Shown here piece by piece: positions 30,997 through 41,648 of a DNA stretch of 64,000 bases. Within the stretch, counting starts at the first letter, position 1; each line of letters begins with the position of its first letter. The notes beneath the pieces are model-generated. The model made no database searches. It was not told where the DNA came from and saw only the letters and a list, made by a program, of their open reading frames with translations. A program made the translations under genes and the position numbers. The stretch covers positions 33,119 through 97,118 of the forward strand of contig JAKOVY010000013.1 of the NCBI GenBank assembly GCA_029781825.1, given 5' to 3'. This DNA comes from Bacillota bacterium (GTDB lineage: Bacteria > Bacillota > Syntrophomonadia > Syntrophomonadales > DTU052).

Positions 30997-31957
30997 TGAA
31001 CTTGAAACTGTGGCTCGGGCTCTGATACAGCAGAAAAAATTTACGCTTCTGGGCCATTCCATTCCCGACGGCGATTGTGTGGGCGCGGTTATTGCCATGA
31101 TGTGGGCCCTTGCCAACATGGGGAAGGATGTTAATGCGATCATTGAGGACGGTGTTCCCTCGACTTACCGTTTTCTCAACGGCATCGAAAGGATAAGTTC
31201 CATATCGAACCTTCCTGATATAAATGACTGTCTGGTATACCTGGACTGCGCCACCAGAGAAAGGGTAGGGGACCGTTTGTCCGGTCTGATACCACCGCGC
31301 GCTGTGGTAATAAACATCGATCACCATGTAAGCAACGGGGGTTACGGCACTGTGAATCTGGTTGATGCCGGAGCGTCTTCTACCTGCGAAATCGTCTTCC
31401 GCCTGCTCAAAAAAATGAATCTGCCCATTACGATTGATATTGCGACTCCCCTGTATTGTGGAATTGTAATGGACACCGGGAGTTTTCAGTACTCCAATAC
31501 CACCCCTGAAACCCTCCGGATAGCCGCCGAGCTCCTGGAGTACGGAGTTGATATAGATCTGGTCAGGAACAGATTGTTTGAGTCAAAATCCAGAGTTGAG
31601 GTAAACTTGCAGAAGAAGGCCCTGGACAGCCTGGAATTCAGTAAGGATGGACGCATCGCGTCCATGCATTTATCCTATGATGATTTGGCGCGACTGGGAG
31701 CGGTAAACCTCCATTTTGAGGGTACCATCAATATGGCTCGGAACATTGAGGATGTCGAAGTTGCTCTCTTGTTCCGAGAAATTGAGCCCGGTGTAATTAA
31801 GGTCGGTTTTCGTTCCAAACAGCTGGTTGATGTTAACCGGGTAGCCGCTGAATGGGGGGGAGGAGGTCACAAGCGGGCTGCCGGAGCTACCCTGCGCGGA
31901 GAACTGGAAGCGGTCAAAAAACTCGTGCTCTTGAAAGTTGAGGAGCATTTGCCGTGA
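30977..31957 (+). CDS. nrnA: DHH/DHHA1 oligoribonuclease/pAp phosphatase NrnA-like
   Basis: GHSIPDGDCVGA, NIDHHVSN, GGGGHKRAAG. Confidence 0.92.
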   Translation: MAEVNSDELETVARALIQQKKFTLLGHSIPDGDCVGAVIAMMWALANMGKDVNAIIEDGVPSTYRFLNGIERISSISNLPDINDCLVYLDCATRERVGDRLSGLIPPRAVVINIDHHVSNGGYGTVNLVDAGASSTCEIVFRLLKKMNLPITIDIATPLYCGIVMDTGSFQYSNTTPETLRIAAELLEYGVDIDLVRNRLFESKSRVEVNLQKKALDSLEFSKDGRIASMHLSYDDLARLGAVNLHFEGTINMARNIEDVEVALLFREIEPGVIKVGFRSKQLVDVNRVAAEWGGGGHKRAAGATLRGELEAVKKLVLLKVEEHLP

Positions 31958-32853
31958 ATGGATTCCTAAATATCGACAAGCCATCAGGTATTACCTCTTA
32001 TGATGTTATTCGTCGCTTAAAGCCATTTCTGCCCAGGACCAGGATCGGGCACCTGGGAACCCTGGATCCCATTGCTACGGGAGTTCTTCCCATTGCTATA
32101 GGATATGCGACGCGATTAATCGGGTATATTAAAGATAATACCAAGGAGTACCTGGCGGAGATGGTACTGGGCAGTGTTTCCGACACCCAGGACAGAACAG
32201 GGCGGATCAGCAGGGTAGCCGGGGAACCGGTCAGTGAGACCTCCATAGCCAAAGCCCTGGAAGGCATGGTAGGGGAACTTGAGCAGATCCCGCCCATGTA
32301 TTCGGCGGTGCGTCACCAGGGACGGCGATTGTATGAACTGGCTCGTGAAGGAACGGCGGTTCCTGTCAAACCGCGAACGGTTACCGTGTATTATATTGAG
32401 ATGCAGGAGGTCTTTCAGGAGAACGATCAGCAGATGGTGCGGTTTAAAATCGGATGCTCATCCGGTACCTATGTTAGAACCATCTGCCATGATGTGGGAC
32501 AAACATTGGGGTGCGGAGCTTACCTGAACTCATTAATCCGGCTTCGCTCCGGCCCTTTTCAGATAGATGAGGCTTGTGGCTTGGATTCTATTGTTGATCA
32601 TCCGGGTGAAATAAGTGCCCGTTTGCTGCCGCCCGATTTCCCGCTGCAGGATCTGCCGAGCGTGGTCTTGGAACCGCAGCAGGCATGGTCGGTGGCCAAC
32701 GGCTCACCGGTATTGTGGCCGGAAGGTAAGGAAAACGAATTATACCGGCTTTATGACCGAAGTGGCCGCCTGCTGGCTGTAGCCCGCTGCCAGGCAGGCG
32801 AAAACGGACGGGTGCTCCAACCGGTAAAAGTCCTGACTGGGGGGTTGAAATAA
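31954..32853 (+). CDS. truB: tRNA pseudouridine(55) synthase
   Basis: NIDKPSGITSYDV, GHLGTLDPIATGVLP. Confidence 0.96.
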   Translation: MNGFLNIDKPSGITSYDVIRRLKPFLPRTRIGHLGTLDPIATGVLPIAIGYATRLIGYIKDNTKEYLAEMVLGSVSDTQDRTGRISRVAGEPVSETSIAKALEGMVGELEQIPPMYSAVRHQGRRLYELAREGTAVPVKPRTVTVYYIEMQEVFQENDQQMVRFKIGCSSGTYVRTICHDVGQTLGCGAYLNSLIRLRSGPFQIDEACGLDSIVDHPGEISARLLPPDFPLQDLPSVVLEPQQAWSVANGSPVLWPEGKENELYRLYDRSGRLLAVARCQAGENGRVLQPVKVLTGGLK

Positions 32854-32859
32854 AACCAA

Positions 32860-33789
32860 ATGCAGATCATAACAACTACCGAAGGATTGAAAATGAAGAA
32901 GCCTATCGTCCTGGCTCTGGGGAACTTTGACGGGGTACATAAGGGCCATCAGCATCTCATCAGTGAGGCGATTAAAGAAGCCAAACAGAGTGGAGGAAGC
33001 TCCGTAGTAATGATCTTTGACCCGCACCCGCGCAAGGTTCTTTCTCAGGAAAGCCCGCTGTTGCTGACGACTGTCGAACAGAAAGCAAGTATCCTAGCCG
33101 AGATGGGACTTGATTATCTGGTAATTACTCCTTTTACCAAAGAGGTTGCCTCCTGGTCTCCGGAATACTTTGTCGACCATATCATACTGGAGACCTTCAA
33201 TGCCTCCACGGTTTACGTGGGTTATAACTATTTCTTTGGCCGGGGCGCGTCGGGAGATGCGCGGCTCCTGCAGCAATTGGGGGAGCAGAAGGGATTTGCG
33301 GTCCGGATCATTGAACCGGTAATGGTAGCGGGACAGGTGGTCTCCAGTACCCTGGTGCGCAAGTGTCTTGAGGAAGGGGATGTGGAGGCCGTTTATGCTT
33401 TTACCGGCAGATTGCCGGTGCTTACCGGTAAGGTACAGCGGGGGGAAGGAAGGGATATCAAGTTCCCCACCGCCAATCTTGATTTTGATCCGGAGATGGC
33501 CCGGCCCGGTCGGGGCGTCTATGCGGCTCGAGCTATAGTCGACGGAAGGTCATATGATGCCGTGGTGAACATAGGCCAAAAGCCCACTTTTCATGATGAT
33601 TACCCGATAGTAGCCGAAGCGCATATCCTTGATTTTAACGGCAATTTATACGATAAGGACATCGCGGTTATGCTGGTTAAAAAGCTCCGGGATGAACGCA
33701 AATTCCCCAGCCGGGAGGACCTCATTGCGCAGATCGAAAGGGATATACAGAACGCCAGAGAGGTCTTAAACAACTGGTCGGGGGGTTAG
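32860..33789 (+). CDS. ribF: Bifunctional riboflavin kinase/FAD synthetase
   Basis: ALGNFDGVHKGHQ, GEGRDIKFPTANL. Confidence 0.95.
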   Translation: MQIITTTEGLKMKKPIVLALGNFDGVHKGHQHLISEAIKEAKQSGGSSVVMIFDPHPRKVLSQESPLLLTTVEQKASILAEMGLDYLVITPFTKEVASWSPEYFVDHIILETFNASTVYVGYNYFFGRGASGDARLLQQLGEQKGFAVRIIEPVMVAGQVVSSTLVRKCLEEGDVEAVYAFTGRLPVLTGKVQRGEGRDIKFPTANLDFDPEMARPGRGVYAARAIVDGRSYDAVVNIGQKPTFHDDYPIVAEAHILDFNGNLYDKDIAVMLVKKLRDERKFPSREDLIAQIERDIQNAREVLNNWSGG

Positions 33790-33894
33790 GCATTCATAGG
33801 AGTTGAAGCCTTGTACTCAGGAAACCGCCTTTGACCCAAACAGGCTGAAAATTCTTGATTGGGATGGAACATAATAATATATTATTGGGTTAAG

Positions 33895-33923
33895 TTTACA
33901 CCAATTGAGCCCTGTGCTACAAT
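33895..33923 (+). promoter_or_regulatory. SigA-type promoter upstream of small gene pair
   Basis: TTTACA (33895-33900), 17 bp, TACAAT (33918-33923). Confidence 0.6.
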
Positions 33924-33967
33924 TAATTCCGGTACGCATAGCTATTTCGCGGGCGGTGGTACCTTTT

Positions 33968-34153
33968 ATGTATGAGGAGCATAATAAATTAGTGGATGCG
34001 ATTAATATGGTGTCGGTTGCATACCATACCGAAGAGTTTGCACTGCTGCGCGAAGAACTGGAAGCAATTTACCTGAATGCAGGGGAAGGAGAACCGACAA
34101 AAACAGCATTTCGGGATGCACTGTACGCCATAATTTGTGAACAGGACGGGTAA
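33968..34153 (+). CDS. Small acidic protein of unknown function; possible antitoxin-like partner
   Basis: MYEEHNKLVDAINMVSVAYHTEEF...; ATG 33968 preferred over TTG 33905 because the promoter lies across the longer 5' end. Confidence 0.6.
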   Translation: MYEEHNKLVDAINMVSVAYHTEEFALLREELEAIYLNAGEGEPTKTAFRDALYAIICEQDG

Positions 34154-34169
34154 TCCAGGTGAGTTGCCA

Positions 34170-34394
34170 GTGAGGGTCTTAATTACCGAACACAGCCGTA
34201 AACGGCTTAAAGATTACCGGCAGTCGGGTATAAGTGATGAAGACCTGTATGAAGCCAGCTTAAGAATACCCGGACAAGTACCTGTAGCAACCAGATTTCG
34301 CGGTTTCGTGGCCCGCAGCGGGAAGGTCTTTGATCTTGTCGTTAAGGATATAGAAGATGGACGGTTGGTAATAACCGTCATCGGCAAGTCATGA
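34170..34394 (+). CDS. Small protein, DUF4258/toxin-like compact fold (speculative)
   Basis: GTG start 6 nt after aggtgag; [29 protein letters not shown]...[21 protein letters not shown]; tightly linked to the preceding gene. Confidence 0.6.
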   Translation: MRVLITEHSRKRLKDYRQSGISDEDLYEASLRIPGQVPVATRFRGFVARSGKVFDLVVKDIEDGRLVITVIGKS

Positions 34395-34467
34395 ACCCTG
34401 GCGAGGACGGCCGATACTCCGACGGATGTCTTGGCCAGCGGCGATTATAATAAAAGGAGGTGAAAAC

Positions 34468-34737
34468 ATGGCTCTTGACCAGGAAACGAAACAGCAGCTG
34501 ATAAAGGATTTTCAGATACATGAGAATGATACCGGTTCGCCGGAGGTTCAGATTGCACTGCTGACCAACCGTATCAACTATCTCAACGAACACCTCAAAG
34601 TACACAAAAAGGATCATCATTCCCGCCGGGGGCTGTTGAAGATGGTTGGACAACGCCGGGCATTGTTGGACTATCTGCAGAAGAAGGATTTCGAACGATA
34701 TCGTGCTGTGGTTACCCGACTCGGCCTGCGCAGATAA
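34468..34737 (+). CDS. rpsO: 30S ribosomal protein S15
   Basis: [37 protein letters not shown]. Confidence 0.98.
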   Translation: MALDQETKQQLIKDFQIHENDTGSPEVQIALLTNRINYLNEHLKVHKKDHHSRRGLLKMVGQRRALLDYLQKKDFERYRAVVTRLGLRR

Positions 34738-34761
34738 GAGCGGCTGTGCCCGCTCTTTTTA
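34736..34761 (+). terminator. Intrinsic terminator after rpsO
   Basis: aagagcgg-ctgtgc-ccgctctttttaaa. Confidence 0.8.
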
Positions 34762-34865
34762 AATTCTCCGGCTGTGTCCCGTCCCGGTTAAGTGTTCCAT
34801 CCTGCGGTATACGTCGGCAGGGAGACTTGGTTTAATCCGGGTTGGGGATGACAGAAGGGTAACCG

Positions 34866-34892
34866 TCCCGGTCCATGTGACCGGGGTTTTTT
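34866..34892 (+). terminator. Terminator-like hairpin in pnp leader
   Basis: cccggtc-catgt-gaccggg-gtttttt, 47 nt before pnp start. Confidence 0.65.
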
Positions 34893-34939
34893 CAGATGAA
34901 CAGTTGTACAAGGCAATTCGATTCAAGGAGGGATGTTAA

Positions 34940-37087
34940 GTGGTCCATGTTTATGAGACCGAAATAGCCGGGAGGCCGCTCAGAGTTGAGATTGGCAAGG
35001 TGGCCAAACAGGCTAACGGTGCGGCAATGCTCTATTATGGAGATACCGCTGTTCTCGTTACTGCAACAATGTCCAAAAAGCCCCGGGAGGGGATAGATTT
35101 TTTCCCGCTGACTGTGGATTATGAAGAACGCATGTATGCCGTGGGTAAGATCCCGGGGGGGTTTATTAAACGCGAAGGGAGGCCGACAGAGCAAGCGACC
35201 CTCTCCGCCCGCTTGATAGATCGGCCGATCAGGCCGCTGTTCCCCAAAGGATATCGTAACGATGTACATGTTGTTGCCACGATACTGTCGGTCGAACAGG
35301 ACAATCCGCCGGATGTTACCGCTATCATCGGAGCATCGATCGCTCTTTGCATTTCCGATATTCCGTTTGGCGGTCCGCTGGGCGCGGTCAGCATCGGCAT
35401 GGTCGACGGCAAGTTCATTGTGAATCCCACGGAAGAACAGACGATAAAAAGCGACCTGCATCTGGTAGTGGCCGGTACCCGTGACGCCATAATGATGGTT
35501 GAAGCCGGGGCCAACGAGATACCGGAAAACAAAATGCTCGATGCTATATTCCTCGGTCATGAGGTTATAAAAGAGATCGTAGAATTCCAGGAGAAGATAA
35601 TCGCCGAGGTCGGTAAGCCTAAAGCGCCGGTTGAACTGGTAGAGATCGATGCTGAGATTCGAGCTGTGGTGCGGGAATATGCCGAGGATAAGATAAGGGA
35701 AGCTCTTCAGTGTCCCGATAAACTTCTGCGGGAAGAACGGACCGAGGAAGTAAAGAAGGAGGTCATGGAACACTTTGAAGAGGAGTACCCGGAAAAGGCG
35801 GCCGATATCGCAACCGTGCTGGATGAACTGGAAAAAGAAATAGTAAGGAAGATGATTCTGGATGAAGGCAAAAGGGTGGATGGCCGGGCCCTGGATGAGA
35901 TAAGGCCGGTTACCTGTGAGGTAGGAATTTTGCCTCGCACCCATGGTTCCGGGTTGTTTACAAGAGGACAAACCCAGGTGTTGTCTGTTACCACCCTCGG
36001 AGCCGCGAGCGACGAGCAGATCCTTGACGGACTTGGTTTCACCGACTCCAAGCGTTACCTCCACCACTACAACTTTCCGCCCTACAGCGTTGGTGAAACA
36101 AGACCTATGCGCGGTCCGGGCCGGCGGGAGATAGGTCACGGTGCGCTGGCGGAACGAGCACTGTCATACATGATACCTTCACAGGAGGACTTCCCCTATA
36201 CCATCAGGGTGGTATCCGAGGTTTTGGAATCAAACGGTTCGACCTCAATGGGAAGCGTATGCGGCAGCACACTGTCCCTGATGCACGCCGGGGTCCCCAT
36301 AAAGGCTCCTGTATCCGGGATCGCCATGGGGCTGGTCAAGGAAGATGACCGGTTTGCGATTCTGAGCGACATTCAGGGTATTGAAGACGCACTGGGCGAT
36401 ATGGACTTCAAAGTCGCCGGAACCGCCAGGGGCGTAACCGCATTGCAGATGGATATAAAAATCGCCGGGGTTACCCGCGAAATACTGGAGAAGGCTTTGG
36501 CTCAGGCCAGGGAAGGCCGCATGCATATCCTGAATATAATGCTTCAAACCATCAGTAAGCCCAATCCTGAACTCTCACCGTATGCGCCGCGGATGATCAA
36601 GATGATGATCAACCCGGACAAGATCAGGGAGGTTATCGGAGCCGGCGGCAAGACGATCAAGAAGATCGTGGATGAGACCGGTGCCAAAATCGATATCGAG
36701 GATGACGGCTCTCTGTATATCACCGCCGTTGACCAGGATGCAGCCGAGAAAGCACGGCACTTGATCAACTGCCTGGTTCAGGATGTGGAAGTAGGCAAAA
36801 CCTATATCGGGAAAGTGGTCCGCATCGTTGACTTTGGGGCTTTTGTCGAGATAATACCCGGGGTTCTGGGTATGGCAGGCAAAGAAGGCCTGGTCCACAT
36901 CTCTCAACTTGCGGAAACCCGTACCGCCAAGGTCAGGGATGTCGTGGATGTCGGTGACGAAATACTGGTCAAGGTTACCGAAATCGACTCCCAGGGCAGA
37001 ATCAATCTTTCCAGAAAAGAAGCCCTGCGCCAGATGCAGCGTCAAGGCAACAGCGGCATCGTCCGTAAGAAAGCCGATGATCGCTGA
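34940..37087 (+). CDS. pnp: Polyribonucleotide nucleotidyltransferase
   Basis: RNase PH-like repeats, KH ([26 protein letters not shown]), S1 domain. Confidence 0.98.
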   Translation: MVHVYETEIAGRPLRVEIGKVAKQANGAAMLYYGDTAVLVTATMSKKPREGIDFFPLTVDYEERMYAVGKIPGGFIKREGRPTEQATLSARLIDRPIRPLFPKGYRNDVHVVATILSVEQDNPPDVTAIIGASIALCISDIPFGGPLGAVSIGMVDGKFIVNPTEEQTIKSDLHLVVAGTRDAIMMVEAGANEIPENKMLDAIFLGHEVIKEIVEFQEKIIAEVGKPKAPVELVEIDAEIRAVVREYAEDKIREALQCPDKLLREERTEEVKKEVMEHFEEEYPEKAADIATVLDELEKEIVRKMILDEGKRVDGRALDEIRPVTCEVGILPRTHGSGLFTRGQTQVLSVTTLGAASDEQILDGLGFTDSKRYLHHYNFPPYSVGETRPMRGPGRREIGHGALAERALSYMIPSQEDFPYTIRVVSEVLESNGSTSMGSVCGSTLSLMHAGVPIKAPVSGIAMGLVKEDDRFAILSDIQGIEDALGDMDFKVAGTARGVTALQMDIKIAGVTREILEKALAQAREGRMHILNIMLQTISKPNPELSPYAPRMIKMMINPDKIREVIGAGGKTIKKIVDETGAKIDIEDDGSLYITAVDQDAAEKARHLINCLVQDVEVGKTYIGKVVRIVDFGAFVEIIPGVLGMAGKEGLVHISQLAETRTAKVRDVVDVGDEILVKVTEIDSQGRINLSRKEALRQMQRQGNSGIVRKKADDR

Positions 37088-37112
37088 ATAACCGAACAAA
37101 TGAATAACCACG

Positions 37113-37139
37113 AAAAAAACCGAGTTCCTCGGTTTTTTG
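37113..37139 (+). terminator. Intrinsic terminator after pnp
   Basis: aaaaaaaccgag-ttc-ctcggtttttt. Confidence 0.85.
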
Positions 37140-37218
37140 TTTTCTTGAATAGCACCAACCGGCAGCGAATAGTATTTACCGATTAGAACAATAGAGGGGT
37201 TCTGCTATTAGCGGAAAA

Positions 37219-38043
37219 ATGTATCAGGTTACACTCAACCGCAAAGCCGTATTCATGGTGGGAATGCTGATCTTCCTGAGCGTTTATGCATCATGGATTG
37301 ATCGGCTCGAAAGAAAGATATATGGAGTAAAGCCGGGTGTTTATATCGAAGAACAGAAGGTCGGAGGGTTTCTGCCGGAAGAACTGGAAGTAGTCCTGGA
37401 CGAACTGGTGATCCGGTACCGGAAAATGCCCCGAAATCCCTACATTGACAGAGAAACAGGAGAGATAATTCCGGAAGAATACGGTGTTGAAGTAGATGTC
37501 CCGGCAACCTACCGGGCCATTTTCAGTGCTCCGGCAAACGCCCGGGTGCGTGTAATTACTAAACAAGTCCCCCCCTTGCATACCACCAAGGAATTGGAAG
37601 ACGTCAACAGGCCGATCGGCTATTTTCACACCTGGTTTTACGGATCCTGGCATCGGTATGAGAATATTTCCCTGGCGTTGCTCAGCATAAACAACCAGAT
37701 CGTTTGGCCGGGGGAAGTCTTTTCCTTTAACGACGTAGTAGGACCCCGGACCCCGGAACGCGGATACCGCAAGGCGCCGGTGATCGGCGGTGACGGGTTG
37801 GGGTTTGGGGGCGGGGTCTGTCAGGTTTCTACCACTCTGTATAATGCGGTGCTGAACGCCGGTCTGGAAGTGATTGAGCGCCATCCCCACAGTTCCAGGG
37901 TGCCATATGTGGCACCCGGCAAGGATGCGACGGTGGTTTTTGGCGCCCTGGATTTCCGTTTTCGAAACGACACCGATCACCCGGTAATAATCAAGGCCGG
38001 GATTAGCCGGGGAAAAATCTCGGTGCAAATTAACGGAAAGTAG
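37219..38043 (+). CDS. VanW family protein
   Basis: N-terminal TM; VanW domain (FSFNDVVGPRTPERGYRKAPVI...GGGVCQVSTTLYNA). Confidence 0.88.
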   Translation: MYQVTLNRKAVFMVGMLIFLSVYASWIDRLERKIYGVKPGVYIEEQKVGGFLPEELEVVLDELVIRYRKMPRNPYIDRETGEIIPEEYGVEVDVPATYRAIFSAPANARVRVITKQVPPLHTTKELEDVNRPIGYFHTWFYGSWHRYENISLALLSINNQIVWPGEVFSFNDVVGPRTPERGYRKAPVIGGDGLGFGGGVCQVSTTLYNAVLNAGLEVIERHPHSSRVPYVAPGKDATVVFGALDFRFRNDTDHPVIIKAGISRGKISVQINGK

Positions 38044-38799
38044 GTGCGGGTTTTGCGGATCGTTTTTTTGCCATTGCGGTTTGTTGCTGCCCTCTTGGTG
38101 AGCTTTGTACTGCTTGCGGCTGCTGGTGGCGGTTATATGGTATACCTGAGCCGCCAGCAACCCGAGGTATCAAGGGTCAGTTCACCGTACTACCAGGGAA
38201 TAACCAATAAGAAGATGGTTTCGCTGACATTCAACGTGGACTGGGGTGAGGAATACCTGCCTCAACTGCTGCAGATCCTGAAGGACGAAAACGTTAAGGC
38301 TACTTTTTTTGTTACCGGAAGGTGGGCTGAAAAACAGCCGGATTTGGTCAAACAGATAGTAAAAGACGGGCATGACCTGGGAAACCATGGTCATGGACAC
38401 CGCCATCTCAAGAACATGTCCAATGAGCAGATTGCTAAAGAAATAAGGGATGGGGAAAAGATCCTGCAGGGTATAAGCGGACAAAAACCGAAGCTGTTTG
38501 CCCCGGCTTACGGTGAAATCGATGAGCGGATCAACCGGATTGCAGTGCAGCTGGGCTATGAGGTGATTATGTGGAGCCTGGATACCATTGACTGGCAGAA
38601 TCCGGATGTGGCAACGATAGTAAAAAGGGTGGTTCCTCGAATCCATAATGATGCCATCATCCTGATGCACCCCACCAAGCCTACCGTTGAGGCTCTGCCA
38701 CAGATAATCAAACAGCTTAAAGAAGAAGGCTATCAGATGGTACCGGTTTCCCGCCTGATTTCTGAGACAGCGGATAATGGGTCCGGAAACGGCAATTAA
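38044..38799 (+). CDS. Polysaccharide deacetylase family protein (YlxY-like)
   Basis: NodB domain: TFNVDWGEEYLPQLLQILKDENVKATFFVTG, GNHGHGH. Confidence 0.9.
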   Translation: MRVLRIVFLPLRFVAALLVSFVLLAAAGGGYMVYLSRQQPEVSRVSSPYYQGITNKKMVSLTFNVDWGEEYLPQLLQILKDENVKATFFVTGRWAEKQPDLVKQIVKDGHDLGNHGHGHRHLKNMSNEQIAKEIRDGEKILQGISGQKPKLFAPAYGEIDERINRIAVQLGYEVIMWSLDTIDWQNPDVATIVKRVVPRIHNDAIILMHPTKPTVEALPQIIKQLKEEGYQMVPVSRLISETADNGSGNGN

Positions 38800-38957
38800 A
38801 ACAGATATGAGTTTGATCGTGAGAATACGCGTTAGCTATACGGCTGAAAAACGGCGTACATAACAAGCCTGCCTGCTAATATCAGTTATTCGGTCACCCT
38901 CCTGACGGGTAGCCTGAACAAAGACATGGTATTCACACAACAGCGGGGAGTGATCCT

Positions 38958-40130
38958 GTGAAAAGGTCTTCATTGCTCATTGCTTTTGCGATTGCCTTTT
39001 CCTGGCTGCTTATTTGTCCGGGGGCGGTGTCGGCGGTTCCCCGGGTCGGTGCCGGAGCCTACAGCGTTTATGACCTGGAAACCGGCCAGTTTTTGGGTGG
39101 TAAGAACTGGCGCAGTCCGATGCCCCCCGCCAGCACGACCAAGATAATGACGGCCCTTTTGGCCGAGGAGTATCTTGATTTGGATGAAATCGCTCTGGTG
39201 AGTGAACAGGCCGCTCGGACCCCGCCGACGACCATAGGCCTCAGAGCCGGTCAGGAGATGCGGGTTAAAGACCTTCTGGTGGCCGCTCTCTTGAGCTCGG
39301 CCAATGATGCCACGGTGGTCCTGGCTGAACGAATAGCCGGCAGCGAAGAGCTCTTTGCCCATTTGATGAACAAGAAGGCATTCGTACTGGGGGCTATGTC
39401 CACTACTTTTAAAAACAGCAACGGCCTGCCCGCCGAAGGTCATCTTAGCACCTGCCACGATCTGTTTATCATATCGCGGGCCGCTCTCCAGAAACCCTTT
39501 TTTGCCGAGACTGTTGCCAAGACCGAAGAATATATAAACCACCCCGGATACCCGCAGGGGAAACTGCTCAAAAACACCAACCGTCTCCTGGCAACCTATC
39601 CGGGCACCAAAGGAATCAAGACGGGAACGACCGATTCTGCCGGCAAGTGCCTGGTCGGCCTGGCGGAGAGAAACGGTCGACAACTGGTTACCGTGGTCCT
39701 GCGCGCGGGTGACCGGTACAGCGCAACCAAAACCCTGTTTGATTACGGTTTTGAAAGCGTCTCCCGCACCATGGTGATTGACAAAGGCCAAACCTTCAAG
39801 TTTTTAAGGGTTGATTACGGCGATGCGGCCAAGGTGGCGGTGTTTCCGGAAAGAGACTGCATAATCTGGCTTCCGGAAAATGGGTTGGTAGAGGTGGAAA
39901 AAAAGGTGGTTCTGGATTACCGTCCGCAGGCCCCGGTTAATAAAGGAGAAACAATAGGTATAATAAAGCTGTATTATCAGGGAGAGTTGGTGGACGAAGT
40001 TCGACTGGAAGCAGCCTCCCAGGTTGAAAGGATACCGTCGGGTGTTTGGAGAATTATCAAAAGAGCAATGAACTACAACCGGGAAGACCATCGATCCGGG
40101 GATGTTTCCGGGTCTTGTTGCGGAATTTAG
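38958..40130 (+). CDS. D-alanyl-D-alanine carboxypeptidase (DacF-like)
   Basis: Signal peptide; STTK, SAN, KTG motifs of S11 PBPs. Confidence 0.92.
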   Translation: MKRSSLLIAFAIAFSWLLICPGAVSAVPRVGAGAYSVYDLETGQFLGGKNWRSPMPPASTTKIMTALLAEEYLDLDEIALVSEQAARTPPTTIGLRAGQEMRVKDLLVAALLSSANDATVVLAERIAGSEELFAHLMNKKAFVLGAMSTTFKNSNGLPAEGHLSTCHDLFIISRAALQKPFFAETVAKTEEYINHPGYPQGKLLKNTNRLLATYPGTKGIKTGTTDSAGKCLVGLAERNGRQLVTVVLRAGDRYSATKTLFDYGFESVSRTMVIDKGQTFKFLRVDYGDAAKVAVFPERDCIIWLPENGLVEVEKKVVLDYRPQAPVNKGETIGIIKLYYQGELVDEVRLEAASQVERIPSGVWRIIKRAMNYNREDHRSGDVSGSCCGI

Positions 40131-40220
40131 AAACCAGCACTATTGCCCCGTGTGCCCTGAATGACAATGATTCGCCCAGAGATGATTGAAATCAACTGTT
40201 TTTAGTTTGGAGGTTTTTTT

Positions 40221-41501
40221 GTGGTAGTACAAAAGCGTGTTCTGCCCAATGGTGCGACGGCTGTTATCGAAGAAATACCACATGTCAGGTCAGCGGCTAT
40301 CGGCGTGTTTGTAAAGGTGGGGTCCAAGCACGAACCGGAGGAATTGAACGGCATCTCCCACTTCATCGAACACATGCTCTTCAAAGGGACCGAGAGGATG
40401 AGCGGACGCGAGATAGCTGAAGCCTTCGAGAGAATGGGCGGTCAGCTCAATGCCTACACAACCAAAGAACATACCTGTTTTTATGCCCGGGTTCTGGATG
40501 AAAACCTTTACGAGGCCATGGATGTATTGTTTGACATGCTCTTCAACTCAACAATGAATGAAAAGGACGTGGATACCGAGCGGGGAGTCATCCTGGAAGA
40601 GATCAATATGTACGAAGATACACCCGACGAGCTTATTCACGATGTCTTCTCCCAGACGATCATGGCCGGACACCCATTGGGGAGACCGGTTTTGGGCAGG
40701 CAGGAAAACATCGCCTCCATGCCGCGGTCTACCATTTATGAGTATTATCGTGCGTTTTACCACCCGGTAAACATGGTGATCTCCGTGGTAGGGAACATCA
40801 ACAGCGAAAAGGTTTTGGAGCGCCTGGCGAGCTACACCGGCTATCAGCAGCAGCCCGGGATTCCGAGGGAAGCCGCGGCACCCCGGTTAAGCGATGGCAT
40901 AAACCTGGTGCCCAAGGATATTGAACAGGTTCAGATCTGCCTGGGAGTTCCAGGCATTCCCTATACCGATGAGCGGAGATACACCCAGAATGTGATGAAC
41001 AGCATACTGGGAGGCGGTATCAGTTCCCACCTTTTCCAGAAGATCCGCGAAGAGAGGGGACTGGCTTACAATGTTTACTCCTACCCCTCAACCTACCGGG
41101 AGGCCGGAACCTATACCATTTATGTGGGAACAGGTCCCGGCAAGGTTCGGGAGTTCTTTGCCTTGCTGAGAGACGAGCTGGATCGGTTTATCCGCGAGGG
41201 AGTGACAGCCGAAGAGGTGAGAAGAACGCAGAGCCAGATCAAGGCCAATCTCTATTTGGGAATGGAAAGCGTCATGAGCCGCATGAACCGCCTGGGCAAA
41301 TCCGAGGTATTGTATGGGAAAATAACCCCGGTAGAAGAGGTTATTGAAAAAGTGTATGCCGTAACCCCTCAGATGGTCAAGGAGTATGCTTATGAAATCT
41401 TTGGCAAACAGCCCTATGCCCTGGCGGTCATCGGTGAACAGTCGATCCTTCCCGAGGTTGAAATGAGCTTCCGTGAGCTGGAGAGTTTTATGCGTGCGTA
41501 G
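40221..41501 (+). CDS. M16 family zinc peptidase (MlpA/YmxG-like)
   Basis: HFIEHMLFKGT inverse zinc motif; location next to dut/ylmC/dapB. Confidence 0.92.
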   Translation: MVVQKRVLPNGATAVIEEIPHVRSAAIGVFVKVGSKHEPEELNGISHFIEHMLFKGTERMSGREIAEAFERMGGQLNAYTTKEHTCFYARVLDENLYEAMDVLFDMLFNSTMNEKDVDTERGVILEEINMYEDTPDELIHDVFSQTIMAGHPLGRPVLGRQENIASMPRSTIYEYYRAFYHPVNMVISVVGNINSEKVLERLASYTGYQQQPGIPREAAAPRLSDGINLVPKDIEQVQICLGVPGIPYTDERRYTQNVMNSILGGGISSHLFQKIREERGLAYNVYSYPSTYREAGTYTIYVGTGPGKVREFFALLRDELDRFIREGVTAEEVRRTQSQIKANLYLGMESVMSRMNRLGKSEVLYGKITPVEEVIEKVYAVTPQMVKEYAYEIFGKQPYALAVIGEQSILPEVEMSFRELESFMRA

Positions 41502-41648
41502 TTGGATTGGAGCTTCCAACGATGTATGGATGCGGCATTAAGTGCGGTATGCAGGGGTTTCGTGGGAGCGTGCCGGTGCCTAAAAAAGATATGCTATGTG
41601 AACACCCGATCATTGAAGCAGGTTTTACGAAAGGTGGAACAATCGTCG

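Noticed and set aside
33905-33967. TTG start at 33905 for the small ORF after ribF
   Set aside because: The predicted promoter -10 (33918-33923) lies inside this extension; ATG 33968 with an SD-like ggcggtgg is more plausible.
34892-36139. Long antisense ORF (415 aa) opposite pnp
   Set aside because: Shadow ORF of a strongly conserved gene; protein has no recognisable motifs. The same applies to the other long minus-strand ORFs (e.g. 17528-18412, 20132-20998, 28771-29679, 37291-38160, 44772-45605).
38800-38957. Riboswitch in the gap before the D-Ala-D-Ala carboxypeptidase gene
   Set aside because: Some short complementary stretches but no coherent structure or known consensus by eye.
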